The notes: a model not told the origin generated them from the letters alone. DNA of 64,000 nt from Candidatus Chryseobacterium colombiense (GCA_029203185.1 CP119310.1:1860001-1924000); one strand, 5' to 3'; positions 1 to 9,164 are shown, counted from the stretch's first letter. A program made the numbers and translations.

Positions 1-19
1 TTTTGACGAAATTTCATTT

Positions 20-1258
20 TTATCCTTCTATTTCTAACTCTTCTTTTTTATCTCCAATCAACCAAGGAACAATAAAATAAAAAGCAATGGCAATAATTGA
101 CGCCAATATTCCCGTTCCGATCCACAATACATTGAATCCGAATTTTTCAGCAATTAAAGTTCCCAAATACGGAGTGACAATAAATGCTACGGAAAATGAA
201 ATTCCATTCAATCCCATATAAGCTCCCTTATTGTTTTTACCGGATCTCAAAGCTGTAATGGTTGACATGAAAGGTAATGTCCAGATTTCTCCAATACAAA
301 GCAACGTCATGGAAATTATTAACGTAATGATGCTGTAATCAAATGCCATCATAGCATACGAAAACCCGCAAATAAAGGTTCCCAAAAGCATCGTTACTGC
401 CAGATTAAAATACTTTTCTGCAATTTGTACAAATCCCATTTCAAGCAGTACAATCAGAAAACCACTATATCCTAAAATATATCCTATATTCTGCTGGCTT
501 AGTTTTGCTGTATCCTTATAGAAAATCGTTAAGGTACTGAATAACTGAAAAAAGCAAATAGAGAACAGCATACAAAAGAAACAGTAAATCAAGAATTTAC
601 CATCCCGATACGGCGAATTTTCTTTCTTTATTTCAACAGCCTCTTTCACCTTTTTAGCTTTCAATCTGGCAATTTTATTACGCTTTCTGAAAAATATAAT
701 ATAGAGAATTCCCGCCGACAAAGCTGCTAAAGCATTGGAGAAAAACAAAAATTCGTATGAAATAGCAGATAAGATTCCACCCAAAGCAGGACCTATTGAA
801 AACCCTAAATTGACCGCCATTCTATTTAATGAAAAGGCTCTGGTTATATTTTCAGGTTTTGCATATTTTGTAATCGCCACTGAGTTTGCCGGACGGAAAG
901 CATCACTGATAATACTCTGAAGTAAAATAATCGCAGCCACTCCAACTTCTGTTTTGAAAACTGGAATTAAACAAAACAGAGGAACACTCAACAGCAGGCT
1001 CATATACTGAACTTTATATTCTCCTATTTTATCGGTAATATAGCCTCCCAACCATGATCCTATTACAGATCCGATCCCGAAAAAACTGAGGACAATTCCC
1101 GTATTTTCTATACTGAATTTTAAATGATCAGTCATATAAACTCCCAGAAACGGAAGTACCATTGAACCTGCCCGATTAATAAGCATTACCAACGCAAGCA
1201 TCCAGCTTTCCCGAGAAAGCCCTTTGAAAGAATTGGTATATAAATGTATAATTTTCAC
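20..1258 (-). CDS. MFS transporter (drug/metabolite efflux type)
   Basis: A 412-residue inner-membrane protein of the major facilitator superfamily. Hydrophobic segments are spread along the whole length with a long charged cytoplasmic loop near residues 190-215 (many Lys/Arg/Glu), which splits it into two six-helix halves as is usual for MFS carriers. The stretch after helix 2 (GSWLGGYITDKIGEYK, about residues 66-82) matches the family loop motif GxxxDxxGrR/K. The start is the first Met before the soluble N-terminal MKIIHLYTNSFKGLSRESW. The substrate cannot be read from sequence. It stands alone; glnS lies upstream on the same strand with a terminator hairpin between them. Confidence 0.85.
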   Translation of the reverse strand: MKIIHLYTNSFKGLSRESWMLALVMLINRAGSMVLPFLGVYMTDHLKFSIENTGIVLSFFGIGSVIGSWLGGYITDKIGEYKVQYMSLLLSVPLFCLIPVFKTEVGVAAIILLQSIISDAFRPANSVAITKYAKPENITRAFSLNRMAVNLGFSIGPALGGILSAISYEFLFFSNALAALSAGILYIIFFRKRNKIARLKAKKVKEAVEIKKENSPYRDGKFLIYCFFCMLFSICFFQLFSTLTIFYKDTAKLSQQNIGYILGYSGFLIVLLEMGFVQIAEKYFNLAVTMLLGTFICGFSYAMMAFDYSIITLIISMTLLCIGEIWTLPFMSTITALRSGKNNKGAYMGLNGISFSVAFIVTPYLGTLIAEKFGFNVLWIGTGILASIIAIAFYFIVPWLIGDKKEELEIEG

Positions 1259-1297
1259 AATTTTTATATTTTATGATGATTTGATTTGTTTAAATAA

Positions 1298-1331
1298 AAA
1301 ACAGGACTTAAAAAAATTAAGCCCTGTTTTC
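1298..1331 (-). terminator. Terminator of glnS
   Basis: An inverted repeat (AAACAGGGCTTAA on the minus strand pairing with its partner through one G-T pair) has an A-rich loop and is followed on the minus strand by a T run. It sits just past the glnS stop codon, so a Rho-independent terminator for glnS is the simple reading. Confidence 0.75.
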
Positions 1332-1352
1332 ATTTATATAAATAAACAATTT

Positions 1353-3026
1353 TTACTCCGGCTTATAAGAGTCTTTTAAGGTCACGGTTCTGTTGAACAC
1401 AAAATTTGTATCCGTAGAATCCTGATCCTTTGTAAAATAGCCAATTCTCTGGAATTGAAGAGGTTCTCCAACTGCAACATCTTTTAAACTAGGCTCAGCA
1501 AATCCTTGAACTGTAGTTACAGAATCCGGATTGATGAAATTTAAGAAATCCACATCTTTCTCTGCATCAGGCTGTTCTACCGTGAATAATTTATCATAAT
1601 TTCTTACTTCCACAGGAATTGCATGTTTTGCAGAAACCCAATGAATCGTACCTTTTACTTTTCTTAAGCTTTCTTCAGTTCCGCTTCCTGACTTAGATTT
1701 TTCATCATAAGTCGCATAAATGGTAGTAATATTTCCGTTTTCGTCTTTCTCTACTCTTTCACCTTTAATGATGTAAGCAGATTTTAAACGGACTTCCCCT
1801 CCCAATTTCAATCTAAAGAACTTATTATTGGCTTCTTCCTTGAAATCTTCACGTTCAATATATAATTCTCTGGAGAATGGAATTTCTCTGGTTCCTGCAT
1901 TTTCCTGTTCAGGATTATTTTCAGTTTCCAGCCATTCTTCCTGTCCTTCAGGATAGTTTTCAATGATTAATTTCACCGGATCAACTACCGTCATTACACG
2001 CTTCGCCACTTTGTTTAAGTCTTCACGAACGCAGAATTCCAATAACTGAAGCTCAATTAAATTTTCTCTTTTGGCAACTCCTACTTTCTCAATAAAATTC
2101 CTGATAGAAGTAGCGGTATACCCTTTTCTTCTCATTCCGGAAATTGTAGGCATTCTCGGATCATCCCAACCGTTCACTACATTTTCAGCGATCAGCCTTT
2201 GCAGTTTTCTTTTGGAAGTGATCATATAAGAAACATTCATCCTTGCAAATTCTCTCTGCTTGTTTCTCACCTTACCTTCATCATATACCTGATCCAGATA
2301 CCAGTCATAAAGCGGTCTGTGATTTTCAAACTCTAACGAACAAAGCGAATGTGAAATTTGCTCAATATAATCAGATTCACCATGTGCCCAGTCGTACATT
2401 GGATAAATTTTCCAATCCGTACCGGTTCTGTGATGAGGTTTATTTAAAATTCTGTACATCACAGGGTCACGCATATTCATGTTTGGTGACGTCATATCGA
2501 TTTTTGCACGAAGAGACATTGATCCGCTTTCGAATTCACCGTTTTTCATCTTTTCGAATAAATCTAAAGATTCTTCAACAGGACGGTTTCTGTAAGGAGA
2601 TTCAATTCCCGGTTCTGCAGGATTTTTTCTTTGTTCAGTAATCACTTCAGAAGGCTGCTCGTCTACGTAAGCTTTTCTTTCTTTAATTAACTGAACTGCC
2701 CAATCGTAAAGCTGCTGGAAGTAATCGGAGGCGTACAAAACTTTATCCCATTTGAAACCTAACCATTCAACGTCTTTCATAATAGAATCTACGAATTCCT
2801 GCTCTTCTTTTTCAGGGTTCGTATCGTCGAAACGAAGGTTTACGGGAGCATTGTATTTTTCACCCAAACCAAAATTGATGCAGATCGCTTTAGTATGGCC
2901 TACATGCAGATAACCGTTTGGTTCAGGCGGAAAACGGAAACGGATCTGATCTCTTCCCAGACCGTTTGCCAAATCATCTTCGATAATTTGCTCAATAAAA
3001 TTGAGTGATTTTTTTTCTTCTTCCAT
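1353..3026 (-). CDS. glnS: Glutaminyl-tRNA synthetase
   Basis: Charges tRNA-Gln with glutamine in the cytoplasm. A class I synthetase of 557 residues, the usual GlnRS size. The HIGH-type motif is HVGH at residues 41-44 after FPPEPNGYL, and the KMSKS-type motif reads ITSKRKL at 269-275. The C-terminal half is the expected beta-barrel anticodon-binding region. I chose the ATG at 3026 (MEEEKKSLNF): a longer frame reaches 3068, but a -7 promoter box (TAAATTTG on the minus strand, 3066-3073) overlaps that upstream start, so it would lie at or before the transcription start. Presence of GlnRS suggests the organism does not need Gln-tRNA amidotransferase for this tRNA (inference). Confidence 0.97.
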   Translation of the reverse strand: MEEEKKSLNFIEQIIEDDLANGLGRDQIRFRFPPEPNGYLHVGHTKAICINFGLGEKYNAPVNLRFDDTNPEKEEQEFVDSIMKDVEWLGFKWDKVLYASDYFQQLYDWAVQLIKERKAYVDEQPSEVITEQRKNPAEPGIESPYRNRPVEESLDLFEKMKNGEFESGSMSLRAKIDMTSPNMNMRDPVMYRILNKPHHRTGTDWKIYPMYDWAHGESDYIEQISHSLCSLEFENHRPLYDWYLDQVYDEGKVRNKQREFARMNVSYMITSKRKLQRLIAENVVNGWDDPRMPTISGMRRKGYTATSIRNFIEKVGVAKRENLIELQLLEFCVREDLNKVAKRVMTVVDPVKLIIENYPEGQEEWLETENNPEQENAGTREIPFSRELYIEREDFKEEANNKFFRLKLGGEVRLKSAYIIKGERVEKDENGNITTIYATYDEKSKSGSGTEESLRKVKGTIHWVSAKHAIPVEVRNYDKLFTVEQPDAEKDVDFLNFINPDSVTTVQGFAEPSLKDVAVGEPLQFQRIGYFTKDQDSTDTNFVFNRTVTLKDSYKPE

Positions 3027-3065
3027 TAAAATTCGCTTTAAGATGTCGAATACTACGACAATTTG

Positions 3066-3073
3066 CAAATTTA
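3066..3073 (-). promoter_or_regulatory. -7 promoter box of glnS
   Basis: TAAATTTG on the minus strand fits the Bacteroidota consensus TAnnTTTG and lies 40 bases upstream of the glnS ATG. No clear TTG at the -33 position is seen. Confidence 0.5.
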
Positions 3074-3176
3074 AGAAAATTTAAGGGTAAAAAAAATTGA
3101 ATGTCATTACATAGAACTTAAAAAATTCACCAATCTGTTATTTTTTCCTAAGCCTTAGATAAAAAAACTTAAATAA

Positions 3177-3209
3177 TTGTTCAAATAAAGATTTTTAATC
3201 TTATTTTTG
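3177..3209 (+). promoter_or_regulatory. Promoter facing a tiny ORF
   Basis: TTG at 3177-3179 and TATTTTTG at 3202-3209, spaced 22 bases, fit the Bacteroidota sigma consensus. It points into an otherwise empty gap and lies 59 bases upstream of the 25-codon frame at 3268, giving some reason to think that the gap is transcribed. Confidence 0.45.
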
Positions 3210-3267
3210 TGCTTCAAGAATAACACCAAGAGTGTAGTACCGTTTTTGAAAAAATTATCACTATATC

Positions 3268-3345
3268 ATGAAAAAAATAAAATCTAAATTCTCACAGTTT
3301 GTTGATTATATCAAAAAAGTTATTTTTGTAGAAAACGTAGTTTAA
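3268..3345 (+). CDS. Possible 25-residue cationic peptide
   Basis: A very short frame in the 338-base gap between glnS and menC, reading MKKIKSKFSQFVDYIKK and ending in a hydrophobic VIFVENVV. The N-terminal part is Lys-rich and could form an amphipathic helix; there is no signal peptide. A promoter-like TTG/TAnnTTTG pair lies upstream. No family recognised. The rest of the gap is AT-rich without further structure that I can see. It could equally be a chance frame inside a small RNA. Confidence 0.35.
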   Translation: MKKIKSKFSQFVDYIKKVIFVENVV

Positions 3346-3364
3346 GATTTTAGACTTTTTTTGG

Positions 3365-4372
3365 TCATTCAATTTTAAAATAGAGCTTCTCACCGCTCAA
3401 TTCCAGCTGTGTATCGAAGTTATTTGTGAACAACCCTCCAGTTCCTAACCCTTGAGGCATTCTATTATTTTTGGTAAATGTGTACTGAGCAATCGCATTC
3501 AAGCCGATATTACTTTCCAAAGCAGACGTAATCCACCAACCTATACCTTGTTTTTCAGCAAGAGAAATCCATTCGTTACTTCCCTCAAAACCTCCAACCA
3601 ACGCTGGTTTTAAAATAATATATTGGGGGTTTATAATTTGTAACAATTCTTTCTTTTTATCTGAATCAATAATTCCTATTAATTCTTCATCTAAAGCAAT
3701 CGGAGTAGGAGTTTTTGCGCATAATTCTGCCATATCTTTCCAGTTTCCTGCTTTAATAGGTTGTTCAATGGAATGAATATTTAAATCGTCCAATTGCTGC
3801 AAGACAATTGGTGCTTCTTCTTTCGTGAATCCTCCATTTGCATCAACTCGCAGTTCCAATATTTCTTTTGAGAATTTTTGTCTTAATTTCTGAAGAACTG
3901 CATGTTCAGATTTCCAGTCGACTCCTATTTTTAATTTAATACAGTGAAAGCCTTTTTCTAATTTATCCTGGATCTGTTCCTCCATATAACCAACATCTCC
4001 CATCCAGATCAATCCGTTGATTATAATGGCAGTCTTCCCATCTGTAAATTCACTTGGAAAATATAAGTTTTCTCCGTGCTTTAAATTTAAAACAGCCTGT
4101 TCATATCCAAACCAGATAGAGGGAAATTCTTTTAGTTCTTCTTTTAAAAGCTTGGGATCCTGATTAATGTTTTCACAAAGCCATTGCAGTTTTTTTTCAT
4201 AATCCGGTCTGTCATCAAAACTTAATCCTCTGAAAACTGCACATTCCCCTATTCCTTTTTTCCCATTTTCGGAAACTTCTAAAATAAAGGTCTCTTTTTC
4301 ATGCAAAACGCCACGAGATGTTCCACTCGGGCGTTTGAATTGTAATAAATATCTTGAATATTCTGCTTTCAT
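3365..4372 (-). CDS. menC: o-Succinylbenzoate synthase (enolase superfamily)
   Basis: Dehydrates SHCHC to o-succinylbenzoate in menaquinone synthesis, the main quinone of flavobacteria. At 335 residues it has the enolase-superfamily layout: an alpha/beta N-terminal cap, then a barrel with the catalytic KxK at K146/K148 (IKLKIG), metal ligands D177 (RVDANG), E203 (IEQP) and D228 (ALDEE), and the second-side lysine K255 (ILKP). Its ATG overlaps the fbp stop codon by one base (TAATG), so it is probably translated by coupling with fbp. Other men genes are not nearby. A dipeptide epimerase role is less likely because of the conserved KxK/K pattern and size, but cannot be ruled out by eye. Confidence 0.85.
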   Translation of the reverse strand: MKAEYSRYLLQFKRPSGTSRGVLHEKETFILEVSENGKKGIGECAVFRGLSFDDRPDYEKKLQWLCENINQDPKLLKEELKEFPSIWFGYEQAVLNLKHGENLYFPSEFTDGKTAIIINGLIWMGDVGYMEEQIQDKLEKGFHCIKLKIGVDWKSEHAVLQKLRQKFSKEILELRVDANGGFTKEEAPIVLQQLDDLNIHSIEQPIKAGNWKDMAELCAKTPTPIALDEELIGIIDSDKKKELLQIINPQYIILKPALVGGFEGSNEWISLAEKQGIGWWITSALESNIGLNAIAQYTFTKNNRMPQGLGTGGLFTNNFDTQLELSGEKLYFKIE

Positions 4373-5388
4373 TATTTTACGCTATCAATTCGCATAAACT
4401 CTTCTGCCTTTTCTACCATTTCAACACTTCCACAGAAGAAAGGAATTCTTTGATGAAGCTCTGTTGGTTCAATTTCCAGAATTCTTCTGAAACCGTCTGT
4501 AGCTTTTCCTCCTGCCTGTTCCGCCAGGAAAGCCATCGGGTTACATTCATATAACAATCTCAATTTACCGTTTGGAGCTTGCGAATAGGATGGATAAATA
4601 TAGATTCCGCCTTTCAGCATATTTCTATGAAAATCAGCCACTAAAGAACCAATATATCTTGAAGTATACGGTCTGTCACCTTCCTCCATCTGGCAATATT
4701 TAAGGTAATTTTTAACCCCCTGAGGAAATTTAATATAATTTCCTTCGTTGATAGAATAAATTTTCCCTGTTTTTGGGAAAGTCATATTCGGATGAGAAAG
4801 ATAATAAGTTCCTAAAGACGGATCCAATGTAAACCCGTTCACTCCATTTCCTGTTGTGTAAACAATCATTGTTGATGAACCGTAAATCACATATCCTGCC
4901 GCAATCTGATTAATTCCTTTTTGTAAAAAGTCTTCCAGCTGAACGGGAGTTCCCGGCTCGGTAACTCTTCTGTAGATTGAAAAAATTGTTCCTACAGAAA
5001 CATTTACATCAATATTTGAAGAACCATCTAAAGGATCAATTAAAACCACATATTTACTTAAATGCCCGTTTTCACCACATTTAATATCAATAAAATCGTC
5101 ATTTTCTTCAGATGCAATCCCACAAACCACTTCTCTTTGAGACAATGCTGTAATAAAAATTTCATTAGCAATCACATCCAGTTTTTGTTGTTCTTCTCCC
5201 TGAACATTCTGGTTTCCGGCAGCGCCTGCAATATCTACAATGCCTGCTTTGTTTACTTCTCTGTTTACAACTTTCGAAGCCAGTCTTATTGCACTAAGAA
5301 GACGAGAAAACTCTCCTGTAGAATACTGAAAATCATCTTGTCTATCAATAAGAAATTCTCCTAAAGTCTGTAATGGTTGCTCTGACAT
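4372..5388 (-). CDS. fbp: Class I fructose-1,6-bisphosphatase
   Basis: Hydrolyses fructose 1,6-bisphosphate to fructose 6-phosphate in gluconeogenesis, in the cytoplasm. The 338-residue product has the class I metal/phosphate motif DPLDGSSNID at 118-127 and the early GNQNVQGEEQQKLD stretch near 58-71. The start chosen is ATG at 5388 (MSEQPLQTLG); the frame runs open to 5454 but the added residues are unlike the family. It is the first gene of a two-gene unit with menC, overlapping it by one base, although the two enzymes have no metabolic link. Confidence 0.95.
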   Translation of the reverse strand: MSEQPLQTLGEFLIDRQDDFQYSTGEFSRLLSAIRLASKVVNREVNKAGIVDIAGAAGNQNVQGEEQQKLDVIANEIFITALSQREVVCGIASEENDDFIDIKCGENGHLSKYVVLIDPLDGSSNIDVNVSVGTIFSIYRRVTEPGTPVQLEDFLQKGINQIAAGYVIYGSSTMIVYTTGNGVNGFTLDPSLGTYYLSHPNMTFPKTGKIYSINEGNYIKFPQGVKNYLKYCQMEEGDRPYTSRYIGSLVADFHRNMLKGGIYIYPSYSQAPNGKLRLLYECNPMAFLAEQAGGKATDGFRRILEIEPTELHQRIPFFCGSVEMVEKAEEFMRIDSVK

Positions 5389-5702
5389 ATTTTTCTTTTT
5401 ACGTTTTCTCCAAATTTCGTAAAATTTATCACAACTAAAAAAAATTATCAACAAAAGACCTTATCACCTGTTTATCAATTCAATAAAACCTTATTCAGTA
5501 GGTAAAACAACACCTTATCATAAAAAAGGACTCCCTTTTTCTTGAAGCAATCTGAATTATTTCACCTAATTCTTAATTTTAATAAAATCTTAAGCTCGTA
5601 CAATTGCAGGGCTATTTCATATCTCATCGTAAATGCATAATTTTGTCACCCGTAAAAAACTCTCATAAATTTTTATCTAACAATTTTATTATTAACAATT
5701 TA
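5389..5702. other. Divergent gap between fbp and lysC
   Basis: About 314 AT-rich bases that must hold the promoters of both genes. The best -7 match toward lysC is TAATTTTG at 5638-5645; TACAATTG at 5599-5606 is a weaker one. Neither has a TTG at the right spacing. No gene or strong hairpin is seen. Confidence 0.4.
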
Positions 5703-6941
5703 ATGAAGATTTTCAAGTTTGGTGGAGCGTCGGTAAAAGATGCTGAAAGTGTGAAGAATGTCTCTATGGTGTTAAAAAGCCAGGGATTTTCAAAATGCCT
5801 GCTGGTAATTTCAGCAATGGGTAAAACAACTAATGAATTGGAAAAAGTGGTAGAGCTTTATTTCAAGAAAGATAACTATCAAACTGAAATTGGAAAGATA
5901 AAACAAAAACATATTGAGATCGCTGAAGGATTATTTCCTGAAAACCATGCTGTTTTTGCAGAAATAAATCTGTTTTTTGATGATATAGATTCTTTTTTAA
6001 GAAGAAACAAATCTCCAAATTACAGTTTTGTATACGATCAGGTTGTAAGCTGTGGAGAAATGATTTCTACGAAAATTGTAAGTGAATATTTAAATGAAAT
6101 TCAGTTTACCAACCGTTGGTTAGATGCAAGAGATTATATAAAAACAGATAACTCTTATAGAGAAGGGGTTGTTAACTGGGTAAATACTGAAGAGTTAATT
6201 TCACATCTGAATAAAGAGAACTGCTATGTTACACAAGGCTTTCTCGGATCAGACGACAACAATTTTACCGTAACATTAGGAAGAGAAGGCTCTGACTACT
6301 CAGCTGCCATCTTCGCGTATTGTCTGAATGCAGAAGCTATGACGATATGGAAAGATGTTCCGGGAGTCATGACCGGGGATCCGAGAAAATTCGAAGATGT
6401 TTCCCTATTGTCAAATATCTCTTATGAAGAGGCCATAGAAATGGCATATTACGGAGCAAGTGTTATTCACCCGAAAACACTGCAGCCACTTCAGCAAAAA
6501 AACATTCCGTTCTATGTAAAATCTTTTGTAGATCCTACAAAAGAAGGTACAAAAGTAGGCGCTTCAGAAAAAAACCAAAACGAAGAATCATATATTTTAA
6601 AAGAAAATCAAACTTTACTGAAAATCTCTACCAGAGACTTCTCCTTCATTGCAGAAGATCATATGAGTTTAATTTTCGGGTATTTATCTAAATATAAAAT
6701 TAAAGTTTCTTTGATGCAGAATTCAGCCATTTCATTAGCTTTATGTCTGGAAGATAAGTTCAACACTATTGATGAGCTTAATAATGAACTGCAAAAAGTA
6801 TTTGAAACTGAAGTTGTAAAAAATGTATCTTTATTTACTGTAAGGAATGCGAAGATGGAGAACATTAATAAATTTTACCAGGAAAAAAGTGTATTATTGG
6901 AGCAAATTTCGAAGAATACATTTCAAATGGTAACAAAATAA
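5703..6941 (+). CDS. lysC: Aspartate kinase (monofunctional)
   Basis: Phosphorylates aspartate, the first step to lysine/diaminopimelate, threonine and methionine. The 412-residue protein starts with the kinase signature KFGGAS (residues 5-10) and carries VTLGREGSDYSA and GVMTGDPR further on, followed by ACT regulatory repeats in the last 120 residues, so end-product inhibition is expected. It lacks a homoserine dehydrogenase or decarboxylase fusion. I chose the ATG at 5703 because the upstream extension to 5604 is not protein-like. It is followed 22 bases later by the acyltransferase gene on the same strand. Confidence 0.92.
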   Translation: MKIFKFGGASVKDAESVKNVSMVLKSQGFSKCLLVISAMGKTTNELEKVVELYFKKDNYQTEIGKIKQKHIEIAEGLFPENHAVFAEINLFFDDIDSFLRRNKSPNYSFVYDQVVSCGEMISTKIVSEYLNEIQFTNRWLDARDYIKTDNSYREGVVNWVNTEELISHLNKENCYVTQGFLGSDDNNFTVTLGREGSDYSAAIFAYCLNAEAMTIWKDVPGVMTGDPRKFEDVSLLSNISYEEAIEMAYYGASVIHPKTLQPLQQKNIPFYVKSFVDPTKEGTKVGASEKNQNEESYILKENQTLLKISTRDFSFIAEDHMSLIFGYLSKYKIKVSLMQNSAISLALCLEDKFNTIDELNNELQKVFETEVVKNVSLFTVRNAKMENINKFYQEKSVLLEQISKNTFQMVTK

Positions 6942-6963
6942 CGCAAACTGCAACTAAACACAC

Positions 6964-8802
6964 ATGAGTTTAATATCGAAAAACGATTTGATTAAAGCTT
7001 CCGGCTTAAATAAAATGGGATTCATGAAGAATCCTATTGCAGCTGCTGTAATGAGCATTGCAAAAATAAATGAAGTTAACAAATTATACGATAAACTAAA
7101 AGACAAGGAAGATAAAGACTTTTTCGACTCATTTGTGAGAGAAAGAAACCTAAGTTACATTGCTTTTGAAGAGGATCTGGCTAAAATTCCTAAAACAGGA
7201 CCGTTTATTCTTGTTTCCAATCATCCTCTGGGTGCCATTGACGGTATTTTAATGTGTAAAATCTTATCCGAAATCCGCCCGGATTTCAAAGTGATGGGGA
7301 ATTTCCTTTTGGAAAAAATCAAACCGATGGAGCCTTATGTTATCTCCGTAAATCCATTTGAGAACAGAAGAGACGCTTACAGCAGTTCATCCGGAATGCG
7401 TGAATCCTTGAAGCATTTACAAAACGGGGGCTGTATAGGTATTTTCCCGGCAGGAGAAGTTTCAAATAAAAACAATCCATACGGGGAAATTTTAGATAAG
7501 GAATGGGAAAAACCTGCATTAAAGCTTATCAGAATGGCAAAAGTACCGGTAGTTCCTATGTATTTCCATGCCAAGAACAGCCGTTTGTTTTATCAGGTGG
7601 CAAAACTTCATCCGAACTTACAGACTTTGATGCTTCCTGCAGAAATGATGAATGACAGGGAAAAGCCTATCAGAATCAGGATCGGAAAGCCTATCACAGT
7701 GAAAGCAATGGATGATATGGAAACCATTGAGGAATTGGGCGAATTTCTGAAACGTAAGGTTTATATGATGAAATCTTACTATGAGAAAAGAAAGTCTTTA
7801 GCCCAAAGTATCAATCTTCAAAATCTCTATGTAAAATTTCCTTTACTTAAAGAAGAAAATATCGTTCAGAATATTATCGACGAAACTCCGAAAGAGGATA
7901 TTCTTAAAGACATCAATAAACTGAAAGGCACTGATAAAATGTTTTTCAGCAATGGAAATTATGAGGTATATTTCACTTCTTACGAAGAGATCCCTTCTAT
8001 TATGAGGGAAATCGGACGTCAGAGAGAACTCACTTTCCGTGCAGTAGGTGAAGGAAGTAATCTTCCTTTTGATTTGGATGAATATGATAAGCATTATCAT
8101 CATCTTTTCCTTTGGGACAATGCGGAAGAAAAATTAGTTGGGGCTTACCGAATGGCTTTGGGGAAAGAAGTCATGAAAAAATTTGGCATCAAAGGATTTT
8201 ACACCAGTTCCTTATTTGAATTTGAGCAGGACATCCATCCTTTCTTCAAAAAAGTCATTGAGATGGGACGAGCTTATATCTGTCAGGAATATCAGCAAAA
8301 ACCTCTTCCTCTTTTCCTTTTATGGAGAGGAATCGTACATGTTTGCCTGAGAAACCCGGATCATAAGTTTCTAATGGGAGGCGTAAGTATTTCCAACAAG
8401 TTTTCCGAATTTTCAAAATCTCTGATGATTGAGTTCATGCGTTCTAATTATTATGACTCTGCGGTAGCTCAGTATATTACTCCAAGAAATGAATATAAAG
8501 TAAAGCTTAGGGATAGAGATAAAAACCTTTTCTTTGATGAAATGGAATCTGACTTAAATAAGTTGGATAAAATTATTGACGATTTGGAACCCGAACTAAG
8601 ACTTCCTGTTTTAATAAAAAAATACATCAAACAAAACGCAAAAGTAATTGCTTTCAATGTTGATCCTAACTTCAATGATGCTATTGACGGATTGATGTAT
8701 ATCAGAATAAGCGACCTTCCTGAAAATACGATAAAGCCTGTATTAGAGGAAATGAGCGAACAGATAAGAAAAGAGGAAAATAATTCGGCTGAAAATCAAT
8801 AG
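6964..8802 (+). CDS. olsF: Bifunctional ornithine-lipid synthase OlsF-type (PlsC + GNAT domains)
   Basis: Residues about 60-270 form a PlsC-like glycerolipid acyltransferase domain, with NHPLGAIDG at 86-94 as the acyltransferase box and FPAGE at 161-165. Residues about 320-560 form an OlsB/hemolysin-like N-acyltransferase (GNAT) domain. This order and the 612-residue length match OlsF, characterised in Serratia and in Flavobacterium johnsoniae, where the C-terminal domain acylates ornithine and the N-terminal one adds the second acyl chain. The product would be an aminolipid that needs no phosphorus. The box here has five residues between His87 and Asp93, one more than the textbook HX4D. Function is by homology recall, not proven. 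Confidence 0.8.
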   Translation: MSLISKNDLIKASGLNKMGFMKNPIAAAVMSIAKINEVNKLYDKLKDKEDKDFFDSFVRERNLSYIAFEEDLAKIPKTGPFILVSNHPLGAIDGILMCKILSEIRPDFKVMGNFLLEKIKPMEPYVISVNPFENRRDAYSSSSGMRESLKHLQNGGCIGIFPAGEVSNKNNPYGEILDKEWEKPALKLIRMAKVPVVPMYFHAKNSRLFYQVAKLHPNLQTLMLPAEMMNDREKPIRIRIGKPITVKAMDDMETIEELGEFLKRKVYMMKSYYEKRKSLAQSINLQNLYVKFPLLKEENIVQNIIDETPKEDILKDINKLKGTDKMFFSNGNYEVYFTSYEEIPSIMREIGRQRELTFRAVGEGSNLPFDLDEYDKHYHHLFLWDNAEEKLVGAYRMALGKEVMKKFGIKGFYTSSLFEFEQDIHPFFKKVIEMGRAYICQEYQQKPLPLFLLWRGIVHVCLRNPDHKFLMGGVSISNKFSEFSKSLMIEFMRSNYYDSAVAQYITPRNEYKVKLRDRDKNLFFDEMESDLNKLDKIIDDLEPELRLPVLIKKYIKQNAKVIAFNVDPNFNDAIDGLMYIRISDLPENTIKPVLEEMSEQIRKEENNSAENQ

Positions 8803-8838
8803 GTTTTTAAGTTTTATTAAAAAAAGTGGGATTAACGC

Positions 8839-8869
8839 TTGCTTCATATACGAAAACTTACTACTTTTG
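8839..8869 (+). promoter_or_regulatory. Promoter of tRNA-Phe copy 1
   Basis: TTG (8839-8841) and TACTTTTG (8862-8869) with 20 bases between them, the Bacteroidota promoter form, 30 bases before the tRNA. Confidence 0.8.
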
Positions 8870-8899
8870 CATCACTTTAAAACAACGAAGTAAAAGAAT

Positions 8900-8972
8900 G
8901 GTTTCTTAGCTCAGTTGGTAGAGCAATGGATTGAAAATCCATGTGTCCCTGGTTCGATTCCTGGAGAAACCA
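8900..8972 (+). tRNA. tRNA-Phe (GAA), copy 1
   Basis: A 73-base cloverleaf: acceptor stem GGTTTCT/AGAAACC, D arm with AGTTGGTA loop, anticodon stem ATGGA/TCCAT around TTGAAAA (anticodon GAA, phenylalanine), T loop TTCGATT and discriminator A. The CCA end is not encoded. The T stem (CCTGG/CCTGG) has an apparent T-T mismatch at its third pair; the other copy has it too, so it is not a sequencing slip. Confidence 0.97.
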
Positions 8973-8976
8973 CTTA

Positions 8977-9002
8977 AAAACCACCTGTAAAAAGGTGGTT
9001 TT
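8977..9002 (+). terminator. Terminator of tRNA-Phe copy 1
   Basis: Stem AAAACCACCT/AGGTGGTTTT with a GTAAAA loop, starting four bases after the tRNA and running into a T-rich stretch. It separates transcription of the two copies. Confidence 0.8.
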
Positions 9003-9028
9003 CTTTTCAAAACTGTTTTAAAATAAAT

Positions 9029-9059
9029 TTGCAGGGTTTAATAATTATTATTACTTTTG
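9029..9059 (+). promoter_or_regulatory. Promoter of tRNA-Phe copy 2
   Basis: TTG (9029-9031), 20 bases, TACTTTTG (9052-9059): the same -7 sequence and same spacing as copy 1, placed at the same distance from the tRNA. Confidence 0.8.
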
Positions 9060-9088
9060 CACCACTTCAAAAAAGAAGTAAGCCAAAT

Positions 9089-9161
9089 GGTTTCTTAGCT
9101 CAGTTGGTAGAGCAATGGATTGAAAATCCATGTGTCCCTGGTTCGATTCCTGGAGAAACCA
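9089..9161 (+). tRNA. tRNA-Phe (GAA), copy 2
   Basis: Identical over all 73 bases to the copy 189 bases upstream, including the odd T-stem pair. The -7 box and spacing are also conserved, but the rest of the leaders and the terminators differ, so the duplication is old or only the functional parts have been kept alike. Confidence 0.97.
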
Positions 9162-9164
9162 CTT

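Noticed and set aside
2243..2641. 132-codon + strand frame inside glnS
   Set aside because: It is fully antisense to the strongly conserved glnS and has no protein-like features of its own.
3027..3068. GlnS start at 3068
   Set aside because: A -7 promoter box overlaps that codon and the extra residues are not family-like.
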